Shown: piece after piece, positions 1 to 9,219 of the stretch
How positions within the stretch are numbered: position 1 is the first letter of the stretch
How the letters are laid out: every line of letters begins with the position of its first letter
Source: PALSA-243 sp049522755
Lineage (GTDB): Bacteria > Acidobacteriota > Terriglobia > Bryobacterales > Bryobacteraceae
Direction: 5' to 3'
Assembly: GCA_049522755.1 (NCBI GenBank)
Contig: JBEKNN010000014.1
Coordinates: forward strand, 1 to 64,000
Length of the DNA stretch: 64,000 nt
The notes under the pieces: model-generated
Database searches by the model: none
Told to the model about the DNA's origin: nothing
Seen by the model: the letters and a program-made list of their open reading frames with translations, nothing else
Made by a program: the position numbers and the translations under genes

Positions 1-810
1 CTGCCAGGCCATGATGATCAAAGAGGCGGCGGTTTTGCGCCGGAGGAATCTGCTGCCGGTATCCCTCACGTGATCGTCAATCAGACGATGGCGCGCAAAT
101 TTTGGCCGGCGGAAGATGCAGTGGGCAAAACGGTGTGGCTGGGCGGCTGCGAGGGCGAGGTTGCGAAGCCCGGCGCCGTGATTGGCGTCGCGAGGGATGC
201 GAAGTACCACGAGCTCAACGAAGAGCCGCAGCCTCTCTACTACCTTTCGCGCCATCAAGAGCCCGAACATTCCTTTTACTCCCTGATTGTTCGCACGGCA
301 GGCGATCCGCGCCAATGGACCAAGCCGGTGCTCGATCTGGTGCGGCGACGGGCCGGAGAGTTGATTATCTACGATAGCGGCACGCTGGAAAATGCGGTGG
401 CGCTTTCGCTGTGGGAAGTAAAATGCCAGGCGTCCCTGCTGTCCGCCCTGGGATTGCTGGCCATCGTGCTGGCGGCCATCGGCGTTTATGGCGTGGTGGC
501 TTGCTCGATGGCACAGCGCACGCGCGAAATCGGCGTCCGCATGGCTCTTGGCGCGGCGCCTTTAGATGTGCAATGGATGGTCTTGGCGCACGGACTACGC
601 GTTACAGCCATCGGGATCGCGCTTGGATTGCTGCTCAGCGCCGCCACGGTCCGCCTGCTGCGCAGATTCCTGTACGGATTGAGTCCCTTCGACTCTCTCG
701 CGTTCGCCGCTGCCAGCCTGGCGTGGATCCTCATCGCCATGCTCGCCAGTTGGTATCCGGCCCGCCGCGCCACCGGCGTCGATCCGATGACTGCGCTGAA
801 CTTTGAGTGA
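1..810 (+). CDS. ADOP-family (MacB/FtsX-like) permease, C-terminal part, cut by window edge
   Basis: The frame is open from base 1, so the gene starts before the window; the GTG at 70 is internal. What remains is the end of a periplasmic MacB-core-like domain followed by the last FtsX-type permease domain. About three hydrophobic segments are visible, together with the motif TREIGVRMALGA and the typical acidobacterial ending YPARRATGVDPMTALNFE. ADOP proteins are inner-membrane permeases without a fused ATPase that resemble macrolide and lipoprotein exporters. Their substrates are unknown. Family assignment is firm; the substrate cannot be inferred from this fragment. Confidence 0.9.
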   Translation: MPGHDDQRGGGFAPEESAAGIPHVIVNQTMARKFWPAEDAVGKTVWLGGCEGEVAKPGAVIGVARDAKYHELNEEPQPLYYLSRHQEPEHSFYSLIVRTAGDPRQWTKPVLDLVRRRAGELIIYDSGTLENAVALSLWEVKCQASLLSALGLLAIVLAAIGVYGVVACSMAQRTREIGVRMALGAAPLDVQWMVLAHGLRVTAIGIALGLLLSAATVRLLRRFLYGLSPFDSLAFAAASLAWILIAMLASWYPARRATGVDPMTALNFE

Positions 811-1092
811 TCGCAGATTCTTGGGCCCCCGTCCCGCCTATTTTCTCGGGAGGGCTTCAGTTGCCTTCGCACTGCAGCCGCAAACCAGGATCGAGGAGGC
901 TGATTGGAGGGATGCGTTCGTTCCATATGCTGACGCTCGATCACCGGATTTGACCGATCCACCTGGACAGAGTGGGCATATCGTCCATTAGAGCCGCAAC
1001 GGGGATGGGTGCGGTCAAGCTTCCGAAATCGCCGTATTTGTCCACGACGCGCACATGTGCTCCCAATGATATGGTGTGTACCGAAACGCGAA

Positions 1093-2070
1093 TTAGTTCT
1101 CGGAGGGCCGCTCGATGTGATCGATGACGAGGTGTTGAGCGGGGGCTTTAGCAGGTTCGAGGCGGAGGCCCAGTTTCTGTACGGCGGCCATAATCGCGCT
1201 AGTCGAATCTGAGGGATCGGGAGCTGTGGCAGCGGCGGCTGTCTCGTGTGCTCCCTCCCACGGAAACAGTTCCTGTTGCGTCAACTGGAGGTGGATATCG
1301 AACTTCCCCGTGAGACCGGTTCTGTCGATGACATCGCGGTCCAATGCGACAGAGAACTGGGCGCAAAGGTTGGCCAAGGTCGAACCGAAGGTGACGATTC
1401 CGCCACCTGTATCCGGCCCGAAGGGTCCACAAGGTGGGGGTTTGCCCGGTCCGAAGGCGGTCTCAGGATGAGCAGGATCTATCAGAGCGCAGCCACCCTC
1501 CTTGGACGCCGTGAGCTTGGCCCCGCCTTTTCCGATAACCAGCGCATAGACTGAGACTTCCTTGTAGTCTTGATGGATCTTAAGCTGGGATCGCTCTTCC
1601 AATAACGTTTGCAGCATGGGGCCGCGCATCATGCTGATAGTCTGAGGCGTTTCCGGCTTCGCGTCGATGGTGTAGCGCTCGGACTCGGCCCACGATGGCT
1701 CTCCGTCGATTTTCTGGTTCATCACTCTCTGCGAAAGCGTGGCGGCTTCGGGATCGGGTTTGGCGCTCGCATACCGAAGGTAAGCGAAGCGGATGAGGAG
1801 ATCCACTGGCACGCATGTGAATCTTAATAGGCCGGGATCCCCTGGCGTGGCGGCGCCGCCTCCCCGCCCACGGCCGGGTGGGACAGCTCTGGGTTGGCAT
1901 GGTTTGATGGATACTACTTCGAATCTCGGGCGCGGCGCGGATTCGGATTGCGCGCCCATTGGTGGCGCTTCCAGAATCCCAATTATGAGCACAACTGACC
2001 CAGCGAACAGGCCGGCGGTAAGTCTGAACCTTTCTGAAGAGTTGAGTCTGAGCACGATGCTGTTGAGCAT
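1093..2070 (-). CDS. TIGR03435 family protein without its M56 sensor part
   Basis: A 325-residue protein of the Acidobacteria-enriched TIGR03435 family. The core runs from FEVVSIKP through RSQLKIHQDYKEVSVYALVI to DRTGLTGKFDIHL and a closing LVIDHIERPSEN. Its function is unknown. In many relatives this domain is fused behind a BlaR1-type M56 metallopeptidase. Here the N-terminus (MLNSIVLRLNSSERF, then a hydrophobic stretch and APPMGAQS) resembles the last transmembrane linker of such fusions, with no M56 domain before it. The frame is open further upstream to 2259, but that stretch looks non-coding and overlaps the promoter side of the divergent VWFA gene. I prefer the ATG at 2070. The start is uncertain; the family call is good. 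Confidence 0.82.
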   Translation of the reverse strand: MLNSIVLRLNSSERFRLTAGLFAGSVVLIIGILEAPPMGAQSESAPRPRFEVVSIKPCQPRAVPPGRGRGGGAATPGDPGLLRFTCVPVDLLIRFAYLRYASAKPDPEAATLSQRVMNQKIDGEPSWAESERYTIDAKPETPQTISMMRGPMLQTLLEERSQLKIHQDYKEVSVYALVIGKGGAKLTASKEGGCALIDPAHPETAFGPGKPPPCGPFGPDTGGGIVTFGSTLANLCAQFSVALDRDVIDRTGLTGKFDIHLQLTQQELFPWEGAHETAAAATAPDPSDSTSAIMAAVQKLGLRLEPAKAPAQHLVIDHIERPSEN

Positions 2071-2327
2071 GAGGCCAAAACCTGTAGCTAGCAGTCCCCC
2101 CGACGGTATCGATCTTACTCGATTCCGCCAGTGGGAACAACTGCTCTGCTGCACTCGCGACCAAGTTCCAGGAAAGAAGGCTCTCTGGAAACTTGTGCTC
2201 GCCGAACCGGAACCGTGGCCGTGTAGTTTCCAGAAAGCCCGTCTATCACCCGGAACCACACCTTTCCCCCGGAGGGCATCCCTTTCGTAACGAGAGCGTG
2301 ATAGACTCCCACCAAAGGGAGGGCCTC

Positions 2328-3833
2328 GTGGGGAATTTCGCCGCTACCCTTGCGATATCGCTGTTGGTTACCCACTGTTGGGCGCAAAAGCCTTCCAGCG
2401 CGGGCGCCGCGGCGCCGATCATCCGCACGGAGACACGCGCCGTGCAGGTGGACGTGGCGGTGCGCGACTCGCATGGAGCGCCGGAGCGAGGGCTGACGAA
2501 GGACGACTTCACGCTGCTCGACGACGGGAAGCCGCGTGCCATCGCGTTCTTCAGCGCGGGAGTGGGAGATCCTGCGTCTGACGAGACGCCGCCCGTGCCG
2601 GCCCCGTCAACGATGCCGCGCGTTTTTTCGAACACCGCGCCTTCGAATGTGCCGCACGAAGCTCTGACCGTGATTCTGTTGGACGCCAGCAGCCCGGCTC
2701 TCGACCTGACTACCGATTTTATAGGCGTTGGCCTTTTGGCCCACGTCCGCCAGGACGCAATGGACGCTATGGCGAAGCTTCCGGCGAAGGAGCGGATCGC
2801 CATTTATCACATCAGCCCCGGCGGCCTGGAAATCGTGCAGGACTTTACCACCGATCGCGACCTTTTACGGGAAAGCATAAAGGCGTGGTCAATTCCGATG
2901 GATTGGAAACCGTGCGACCCCAGAGTCGACCCCGTCTGCGCGGCTCACCCTGAAATGAACGAACACCTTATCCGCATGGGTGCAATCAGCACGCTCGATT
3001 CCTTGCGCGTCCTCGGAGAGAAACTGGCCCGGCTGCCCGGACGGAAGAATCTGATCTGGCTGACGGCGGGTTTCCCGATGCGGTGGGTCGTCCAAATGGG
3101 GCCTCAGTCTCAACAGGCCCTTGCAAAATTGAACGACGCTAACGTTGCGCTGAACGCGATCGATGTGCGCGGCGTGGGCCCGGGCTTAAGGGATCCGGAC
3201 GTAAATGTGATGAAGTTGCTGACCGAGGGGACCGGCGGAAGGACATATTCTCAAAATGACATCGGCGGGCAAATCCTGGAAGCTGACGAAGCCTACCGCA
3301 CCAATTACACATTGGGCTTCTATCTCGGCGATAAGGAACGGGACGGTAACTTTCATAAGCTCGAAGTGCGCGCCAGTCGCGCCGGATTGAGCCTCAGCTA
3401 CCGGAAAGGATATGTAGCAGAGAAGGCGTCGGGCAGTGCGCCGACGAAAGAATCACCCGAGACCGAGCTGCTGAATCCAGCCGAGGCCACAGATATCGGC
3501 ATTACGGGCAGAGTCGATGTCACGCCTGGCGAGCCGAATCCCACGCTGCATTTGAAGCTATCACTCGACCCGCGCGGCCTCACGCCGCGGCCGCACGACA
3601 ACGGGCCCGTAGTCAAAATCACGCGTATGTTCGCCGAAATGGACGCGCGAGGCGCGATCCTGGTGGAAGGGCAGGACTCGAAAGAGGTCGTCGTCCCCGC
3701 GAACTTGCACGATTTTCACTGGGAACAGTCGCTGCCGCTGGTTCCGGGCGGTGTGAAGGTGCGTGTGATTGTGCGGGATGAAGGGACGGGAAAAGCTGGC
3801 ACGCTGACGCTACCGATCGGTGATGCCCACTGA
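2328..3833 (+). CDS. Secreted VWFA-related protein (acidobacterial TIGR03436 type)
   Basis: A protein of about 501 residues starting at a GTG preceded by an AGGGAGG ribosome site (2316-2322). It begins with a short signal peptide ending in THCWAQ. The following ETRAVQVDVAVRDSHG and LTKDDFTLLDDGKPR stretch is the typical entry to the acidobacterial VWFA-related domain. The von Willebrand A-like fold contains VILLDASS (the first MIDAS-like strand), LPGRKNLIWLTAGFP and the late YTLGFYLGDKERDGNFHKLEV segment. Such proteins are exported and are thought to mediate metal-dependent binding; the partner is unknown. It is divergent from the TIGR03435 gene, and the two may share the 2071-2327 interval. 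The frame is open upstream to 2193, but the ribosome site and signal peptide favour 2328. Confidence 0.87.
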   Translation: MGNFAATLAISLLVTHCWAQKPSSAGAAAPIIRTETRAVQVDVAVRDSHGAPERGLTKDDFTLLDDGKPRAIAFFSAGVGDPASDETPPVPAPSTMPRVFSNTAPSNVPHEALTVILLDASSPALDLTTDFIGVGLLAHVRQDAMDAMAKLPAKERIAIYHISPGGLEIVQDFTTDRDLLRESIKAWSIPMDWKPCDPRVDPVCAAHPEMNEHLIRMGAISTLDSLRVLGEKLARLPGRKNLIWLTAGFPMRWVVQMGPQSQQALAKLNDANVALNAIDVRGVGPGLRDPDVNVMKLLTEGTGGRTYSQNDIGGQILEADEAYRTNYTLGFYLGDKERDGNFHKLEVRASRAGLSLSYRKGYVAEKASGSAPTKESPETELLNPAEATDIGITGRVDVTPGEPNPTLHLKLSLDPRGLTPRPHDNGPVVKITRMFAEMDARGAILVEGQDSKEVVVPANLHDFHWEQSLPLVPGGVKVRVIVRDEGTGKAGTLTLPIGDAH

Positions 3834-3989
3834 AAACGTAACTGCAACTGGCGCCGACCGATTGCGCGAGCGTTGACAACTCGCTCACGAATTGACGGGG
3901 CGGGCCTCAAACTCCCGAAGAGTGGGCTTCTCGTACAGTGGCTTTCGTTACTCGGAGCCAACCCGGCAAATCGGCCGGTCAAATTTATC

Positions 3990-4026
3990 GTAGACACTCT
4001 ACACCAAAAAATGTAGAATACCTACA
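3990..4026 (+). promoter_or_regulatory. PadR promoter with two tandem inverted repeats
   Basis: A -35 box TAGACA (3991-3996) and a -10 box TAGAAT (4014-4019) are separated by exactly 17 bases. Two inverted repeats of the form GTAG-N5-CTAC overlap the boxes: 3990-4002 and 4012-4026, the second extended to TGTAG-N5-CTACA. Their centres are 23 bases apart, about two helical turns. The predicted transcription start is within a few bases of the PadR ATG at 4029, so the mRNA would be nearly leaderless. Autoregulation by the adjacent PadR protein is inferred from position and symmetry. Confidence 0.72.
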
Positions 4027-4028
4027 CA

Positions 4029-4385
4029 ATGAACAACAAGGCGCCCTCCCGCGTAGAGCTCCTGCAAGGCACGCTCGACCTGCTGATCCTGCGCACCCTG
4101 CTGCCAGGACCCAATCACGGTCACGCGATCGCCAAACACATTCAGAGGACTTCAGAAGATCTGCTCCAGGTCGAGACCGGTTCTCTCTACCCGGCCCTCC
4201 ACCGGCTGGAGGCGAAGGGCTGGATCGGGGCTTCCTGGGATCTGTCCGACAGAGGTAAGCGTGCCCGGTTCTATCGCCTTACGGCGCTGGGGCGCAGGCA
4301 ACTTGCCAGTGAGCAATCCAAATGGCAGGCGTTCTCCCGCGCCATGGGATTGATCTTAAAACCCGTCGATCAGGAGGGGAAATGA
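4029..4385 (+). CDS. PadR-family transcriptional regulator
   Basis: A 118-residue winged-helix repressor. The PadR signature is clear: LLQGTLDLLILRTLLPGPNHGHAIAKHI, then LLQVETGSLYPALHRLEAKGWI and the wing and final helix around RARFYRLTALGRRQL. It lacks a long C-terminal effector domain, as expected for the short PadR-s2 type that precedes ADOP permeases in Acidobacteria. No ribosome site precedes the ATG, which fits the leaderless promoter. Its stop overlaps the next start (ATGA at 4382-4385), so the regulator and permease are translationally coupled. It probably represses its own operon through the inverted repeats at 3990-4026. Confidence 0.93.
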   Translation: MNNKAPSRVELLQGTLDLLILRTLLPGPNHGHAIAKHIQRTSEDLLQVETGSLYPALHRLEAKGWIGASWDLSDRGKRARFYRLTALGRRQLASEQSKWQAFSRAMGLILKPVDQEGK

Positions 4386-7114
4386 CATCGTTCTTTCGCA
4401 AATTAAGGTGGTTGACGCGGCGCCCTGGCAAGGAAGCCGAACTCCAGGAGGAACTCCAGTTCCACCTGGAAGAGGAAGCCGCCGAGCGCCAGTCGCAAGG
4501 CCTGGCCGACGCAGAAGCGCGGCGCGCGGCCCGCCGGGAATTGGGAAACGTGGCGCTAGTACAGGAGGACACGCGCGCCGCCTGGACTTGGACATTCGCG
4601 GAACAACTCGCGCAGGACCTTCGCTACGGCCTGCGTACGATTGCCGCCAACAAGACTTTCAGTGCGATGGCAATCCTGTCGCTTGCCTTGGGAATCGGGG
4701 CCAACACCGCGATCTTCAGCTTCATGGATTCGATCCTGCTGCGCTCGCTGCCGGTGGCCGATCCCGAGTCGCTGGTGGTGCTGAGCTGGCGCACGCCGCG
4801 CCCCGAATTCCACGGCTCGGACCGGCATGACGACAACTACAAGGACCCCAACGGGGGATACATCGGTGGGAATTTCGCCTACCCGGCATTCGAGCTGCTG
4901 CGCAAGAACGACTCGGTTTTCTCGAGCGTCTTCGGGTATCAGAGCGCCGGCGCTCTCAACCTGACAATCCGGGGCCAGGCCGAGCTCGCCAAAACAGAAT
5001 ACGTGTCTGGCGACTATTTCCGCGGGCTGGGAACTCCACCGGCCGCCGGGCGGCTGATCGCCCCGGATGACGATCGCGCGAGCGCTTCGTCCACGGCCGT
5101 CATCAGCTTCGCCTTAAGTCAACGGCGGTTCGGAGGACCTGAAAATGCGCCGGGGCAATCGATTCTGATCGACAATCTGCCCTTCACCGTAATCGGCGTC
5201 GCTCCGCCGGAGTTCTTCGGCGCCGATCCGGACAGTCCACCCGACATCTACGTTCCTATGCACGCCAACGTCGTCCTGGAGGCCCGGGATTACTCAGCCG
5301 CGACGTACTTCGACCCATACTACGATTGGGTTGTGCCCATGGCGCGATTGCGCCCCGGCGTCAGCGCGATGCAGGCGCAAGCGGCGTTGGCCGGCCCGTT
5401 CCACGAATGGGCGCGCACGGCGGATCCGAAGCGCCGGGAAGAGGACGTTCCGACCCTGGTGGTCCGGGAAGGCTCGGGCGGCCTCGACGGCCTGCGGCGG
5501 ACCTACTCGAAGCCGCTATATATCCTGCTGACGCTGGTGGGCCTGATCCTGAGCATCGCATGCGCGAACATTGCCAATCTCCTGCTGGCGCGCGCGGCCG
5601 CCCGGAAGCGTGAAATCGCTCTTCGGCTGAGCCTGGGCGCCGGACGACTTCGGATCATCCGCCAGTTGCTCACCGAGAGCGTCCTGCTTGCCATGCTGGG
5701 CGGCGCGCTGGGTGTTGCGTTCGCCATCTGGGGTATCCGTTTCCTGACTCTGCTGCTGGCGAATGGACGCGAGAACTTCACCTTGCGCGCGGAATTAAAC
5801 TGGCACGTGCTGGCGCTGGTGGCCGGGCTCTCGCTATTGACTGGCGTGCTGTTCGGGCTGGCTCCGGCTTTGCAATCGACGCGCATGGACTTTATGCCGG
5901 CGCTCAAGGAATCGCGGACCGGCGAAGCGCGCGGACACGGGTTTGGCCGGTTCGGCCTGAGCCGCCTCCTGATGGTCTCGCAGATCGCCGTCACGCTTCT
6001 GATTCTGGTTGCGGCCGGCTTGTTCCTGCGGACGCTTTCGAATCTGGCGTCCATTCAGCTCGGGTTCAACCGGGACAACGTGTTGACGTTCCAGTTGAAC
6101 GCGCGGCAGGCGGGACACGGCGACCCCGAGATCGTGGCCTTCTACGAGGATCTTAGGACGCAGTTCAGCGCTATCCCGGGCGTCCGCGCCGCCAGTCTCT
6201 CGAATCATACGCTGATCGGAATGGGTACCAGTGCAGGGGATGTCCGCGTGGCCGGCGCATCCCAGAATGGCAGGATTTTGACCATCGGAGCCGGTTTCTT
6301 TACCACCATGCAGATTCCCCTGCTGATGGGTCGCGAAATCGACGAGCGCGACCGGCTCGGCTCGCCCATGGTTGCGGTGGTGAATGAGGCGTTTGCCAGA
6401 AGAAGCTTCGGCGATGGGAATCCTCTCGGCCAGCACCTTACCCCGCAGCATGGGTGCCCGAAATGCGACATCGAGATCGTGGGAGTATCCGCGAATACGC
6501 TTTATGGCGACCTCAAGGGAAAGGTGGAACCGACAGTCTATCTGCCGTTCGCACAGGGCGGCTGGGGACCGGTGCAGCAGATGGTCTACGAGCTGCGAAC
6601 CGCGGGGAACCCGCTCAACTACGTCCATGCCGTGCGCGATCTGGTTCAGCGGGCGGACCAACGCCTGCCCTTGTCCGAAGTGAAGAGCCAAAGCGCGTGG
6701 ATCAACCAGGAGATCAACCAGGAGATCACGTTTGCCCGCCTGTGCAGTGCGTTTGCGATCCTCGCGCTGGCGATTGCCTGCGTGGGCCTCTACGGGGCCA
6801 TGTCGTACAGAGTCGCGCGCCGGACGGGCGAAATCGGCATCCGGATGGCGCTTGGGGCGCAACGCAGCCGGGTAGTTTGGATGGTCCTTCGCGAGGTGGT
6901 TCTACTGGCGGCAGTAGGGCTCGCGATCAGTGTGCCAGCAGCGCTTGCGGCGTCAAAACTGGTGGCATCGTTTCTCTTCGAAATGAAATCGAACGATCCG
7001 TGGGCTTTGATCGGAGCAGGGGCGATCCTGGCGACCGCGGCGATTCTGGCCGGCTATCTGCCCGCCAGAAATGCGTCTCGGATCGATCCGTTGACCGCAC
7101 TGCGGCACGAGTGA
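4382..7114 (+). CDS. ADOP-family permease (duplicated MacB/FtsX-like), PadR-linked
   Basis: A 910-residue inner-membrane permease starting at the ATG that overlaps the PadR stop, with an AGGAGGGG site just before it. Residues 1-85 form the soluble N-terminal prefix typical of PadR-linked ADOPs (RRPGKEAELQEELQFHLEEE). A first transmembrane helix follows (AILSLALGIGANTAIFS), then a large periplasmic core and an FtsX domain with KREIALRLSLGAGR. A second core and a last FtsX domain carry GEIGIRMALGAQRSR and the ending ARNASRIDPLTALRHE. No ATPase is encoded nearby, as usual for this orphan permease family. Substrate unknown. Confidence 0.93.
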   Translation: MTSFFRKLRWLTRRPGKEAELQEELQFHLEEEAAERQSQGLADAEARRAARRELGNVALVQEDTRAAWTWTFAEQLAQDLRYGLRTIAANKTFSAMAILSLALGIGANTAIFSFMDSILLRSLPVADPESLVVLSWRTPRPEFHGSDRHDDNYKDPNGGYIGGNFAYPAFELLRKNDSVFSSVFGYQSAGALNLTIRGQAELAKTEYVSGDYFRGLGTPPAAGRLIAPDDDRASASSTAVISFALSQRRFGGPENAPGQSILIDNLPFTVIGVAPPEFFGADPDSPPDIYVPMHANVVLEARDYSAATYFDPYYDWVVPMARLRPGVSAMQAQAALAGPFHEWARTADPKRREEDVPTLVVREGSGGLDGLRRTYSKPLYILLTLVGLILSIACANIANLLLARAAARKREIALRLSLGAGRLRIIRQLLTESVLLAMLGGALGVAFAIWGIRFLTLLLANGRENFTLRAELNWHVLALVAGLSLLTGVLFGLAPALQSTRMDFMPALKESRTGEARGHGFGRFGLSRLLMVSQIAVTLLILVAAGLFLRTLSNLASIQLGFNRDNVLTFQLNARQAGHGDPEIVAFYEDLRTQFSAIPGVRAASLSNHTLIGMGTSAGDVRVAGASQNGRILTIGAGFFTTMQIPLLMGREIDERDRLGSPMVAVVNEAFARRSFGDGNPLGQHLTPQHGCPKCDIEIVGVSANTLYGDLKGKVEPTVYLPFAQGGWGPVQQMVYELRTAGNPLNYVHAVRDLVQRADQRLPLSEVKSQSAWINQEINQEITFARLCSAFAILALAIACVGLYGAMSYRVARRTGEIGIRMALGAQRSRVVWMVLREVVLLAAVGLAISVPAALAASKLVASFLFEMKSNDPWALIGAGAILATAAILAGYLPARNASRIDPLTALRHE

Positions 7115-7296
7115 GGCTCCCAGACGCGTCCCAAGAACGTTGCAGGCGCCTCGTGATTAGCGTCGGGTAAGTCGCCCCTCCTTTTTGGGTTGTTGAAGCC
7201 GCCGCCGTCTGCTCAGGAGCATTTCACTGAAACGCTCGGGGGCTTCATTCCACTATGAAACTGAAAGGTTCACGCAAAACCGAACCGGAGGGAACC

Positions 7297-7758
7297 ATGA
7301 ACGACGAAACGGGCGGGAATACTTCCATGCGCTTTCCCATGAGTTATAGGCTTCGCTATGTAACGGCGCCGCCTGCCGCTGAACGCACAGGCTCCGGCGA
7401 GACCGTATGGATGAGCCGCCACGAAGTGGCTTTTCTCGCAAAGGGGCCGGCCAGTGTGGGCGACAAGGTCCGGATCTTCATCGCATGGCCGGTTCTGCTG
7501 AATGGCGCAGTTCCGCTTCAACTGATCGTGAACGCCGAGATCGTCCAGTGTTCGGGACCTCTGAGCGTCGCCAAACTGACGAAGCACGAGTTTCGCACGC
7601 GGGGCGTCCAATCTTCCTCGATGGTCGTGAGACATCCCGTGGCGCTGCCAGCCCCGGAGCAGTATCCGTTCCGCCGCATGCCCTACGCCGAGCCGGCTGC
7701 GGTCGCGAGCCGGCCTTGGCAGGAGGGCTTGCGGCCGGCTGCCGCCGCGGCCAGATAA
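7297..7758 (+). CDS. PilZ-like domain protein
   Basis: A 153-residue soluble protein with an ATG preceded by GGAGGG (7287-7292). An in-frame ATG at 7255 has no ribosome site. It has the beta-rich layout of degenerate acidobacterial PilZ-like proteins: SYRLRYVT at the start, VGDKVRIFIAWPVLLNG in the middle, and a late KHEFRTRG. The canonical c-di-GMP residues (RxxxR and D/NxSxxG) are not clearly present, since MSRHEVAF replaces the second motif. Binding of the nucleotide is therefore doubtful. It lies 75 bases before the sigma factor gene but seems separated from it by the TATAAT at 7802. Confidence 0.55.
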   Translation: MNDETGGNTSMRFPMSYRLRYVTAPPAAERTGSGETVWMSRHEVAFLAKGPASVGDKVRIFIAWPVLLNGAVPLQLIVNAEIVQCSGPLSVAKLTKHEFRTRGVQSSSMVVRHPVALPAPEQYPFRRMPYAEPAAVASRPWQEGLRPAAAAAR

Positions 7759-7801
7759 AGAAAAACGCATCCCGCGTCATCTGTTTTACGCAGCCCCTCT
7801 A

Positions 7802-7807
7802 TATAAT
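7802..7807 (+). promoter_or_regulatory. Perfect TATAAT -10 box before the ECF sigma gene
   Basis: TATAAT ends two bases before an in-frame ATG (7810), so transcription should begin near 7814 and that ATG would be lost. This supports translation from the GTG at 7834, which has a GGGTGG site seven bases upstream. No good -35 box is seen at 16-18 bases, so the promoter may be weak or may need an activator. Confidence 0.45.
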
Positions 7808-7833
7808 AGATGGGACAAGCGGGTGGCGTAAGC

Positions 7834-8457
7834 GTGGAATTTCATCTTTTCGATGCCGAGTATGTACGGAAACTGGCGGATGGCGATGCCGCAACGGAAT
7901 CGCACTTTAGCGCCTATTTCGAGAGATTCATTCTCACCAAATTGCGCGCCCGCAAGGTTTCCGTGGAAATGGCGGAGGATGTCTGTCAGGAAACGCTGCT
8001 CCGCGTGCTTAAGTCTCTGCGGCAGGGCTCTGGCGTTTCGCAGCCGGAGCGCTTTGGGGCATTCGTGAACGCGGTTTCGAACAACGTCTTCCTGGAGCTT
8101 ACGCATAAGCAATCGCGCCACGTGCTGGTGGACGAGGACACGCCCGAGCCGGTGGACAAGGCTGCCGGTGCGGAGACCAAGCTGATTACCGAAGAGCGGA
8201 AGCAGATGGTGGCCGCCGTTCTCGAGGAATTATCGCCCAAAGAGCGCGAAATCCTGCGATTGGTCTTCTTCGAGGAGGCGGACCGGCGCCAGATCTCGGA
8301 GCAGTTTCAAGTTGACCCCGACTATTTGAGGGTGCTGCTGCACCGGGCCAAATCGAAGTTTCAACTGGCGTATAGCCGCCGGCAGAGGGCGTTTCAGCGC
8401 ACCGTCGCGCTGTTTTTTCTTTGCAACGCTATGGTTCTGAAAATCACAATGGAGTAG
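7834..8457 (+). CDS. ECF-type RNA polymerase sigma factor of the CHAT locus
   Basis: A sigma factor of about 207 residues. Region 2 is seen as FERFILTKLRARKV followed by AEDVCQETLLRVLKSL. Region 4 is LEELSPKEREILRLVFFEE and a helix-turn-helix around ISEQFQVDPDYLRVLLHRAKSKF. A short hydrophobic C-terminal tail (ALFFLCNAMVLKI) is unusual. Start choice: the GTG at 7834 gives VEFHLFDAEYVRKL, which looks like the family N-terminus, and the TATAAT argues against the ATG at 7810. It is the first gene of a four-gene set with an anti-sigma factor, an unknown protein and a TPR-CHAT protease, all on the plus strand. Confidence 0.88.
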   Translation: MEFHLFDAEYVRKLADGDAATESHFSAYFERFILTKLRARKVSVEMAEDVCQETLLRVLKSLRQGSGVSQPERFGAFVNAVSNNVFLELTHKQSRHVLVDEDTPEPVDKAAGAETKLITEERKQMVAAVLEELSPKEREILRLVFFEEADRRQISEQFQVDPDYLRVLLHRAKSKFQLAYSRRQRAFQRTVALFFLCNAMVLKITME

Positions 8458-8528
8458 CGGGCCGCGGAAAGAATGTCATTAATCTGGAACGAAACGCTCC
8501 GCGGCGGCACTACCTGACAGAGACTCGC

Positions 8529-9203
8529 ATGGACCACAATCTAGCATCCGAAACGTACGCTGCGGAACGATACCTCCTCGGCGAAATGCCCCCCGAGGAA
8601 AGGGATGAGTTCGAGGAGCACTTTTTCTCCTGCCGGGTGTGCGGCGAGGATGTGCAAACCACCTCTGTGTTCATAGAGAACGCCAAAGCCCTGTTTCTCG
8701 AGCGGGATCTGCAGACTTCGCCGGCGCTCAAGAACGCGATGCTCTGGCGCGACTGGTTGAAGCGGGATTGGATCGGCTGGTTGAGGCTCCCGGTTACGGT
8801 TCCCACTTTTGCGGCGCTGTTGCTGGCGATGATCGTCTGTTACCAGAATGTCTCGGAAATTCCACGTCTCCGCAAACCTGTATCCGTGTCCTCACCCTTG
8901 GTTTTCGATGGGGAAACCCGCGGGTCTCTGCCGCATCAGTCCGAGGATATGCCGCTGCATTTTCAGATGTTGCTGTCGGATTCCACCGATAGCCCACGGG
9001 TTGCGATAGAAGTGATCGGCGCCAACGGACGAATGGTGCGCAGCGAAACCGTGGAAAGCCCTGGACTCAATCGACTTTTGGATGTATACTGCCCAGGCAC
9101 GCTTAATCCCGGCCGTTACACTTTTATTGTCCGTACCGATCAAGGGGGAAAACCCGGTCCGGAATTGGGCCGGGGCCAGTTTGAGATATCCACCAAATAT
9201 TGA
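8529..9203 (+). CDS. Membrane-bound zinc-finger anti-sigma factor
   Basis: A 224-residue protein with the ZAS motif H31-x3-C35-x2-C38 (HFFSCRVC) in a helical N-terminal domain. One transmembrane segment lies at about residues 85-105 (TVPTFAALLLAMIVCY), and the C-terminal domain is extracytoplasmic and beta-rich. The ZAS domain is expected to bind and hold the sigma factor encoded 71 bases upstream. The start is the ATG at 8529 (MDHNLASETYAAERYLLGEM); longer readings upstream look non-coding. It is a natural candidate for proteolytic control by the CHAT protein downstream, although no cleavage site can be named. Confidence 0.85.
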   Translation: MDHNLASETYAAERYLLGEMPPEERDEFEEHFFSCRVCGEDVQTTSVFIENAKALFLERDLQTSPALKNAMLWRDWLKRDWIGWLRLPVTVPTFAALLLAMIVCYQNVSEIPRLRKPVSVSSPLVFDGETRGSLPHQSEDMPLHFQMLLSDSTDSPRVAIEVIGANGRMVRSETVESPGLNRLLDVYCPGTLNPGRYTFIVRTDQGGKPGPELGRGQFEISTKY

Positions 9204-9219
9204 AGGAGAGTAGGAGTTC

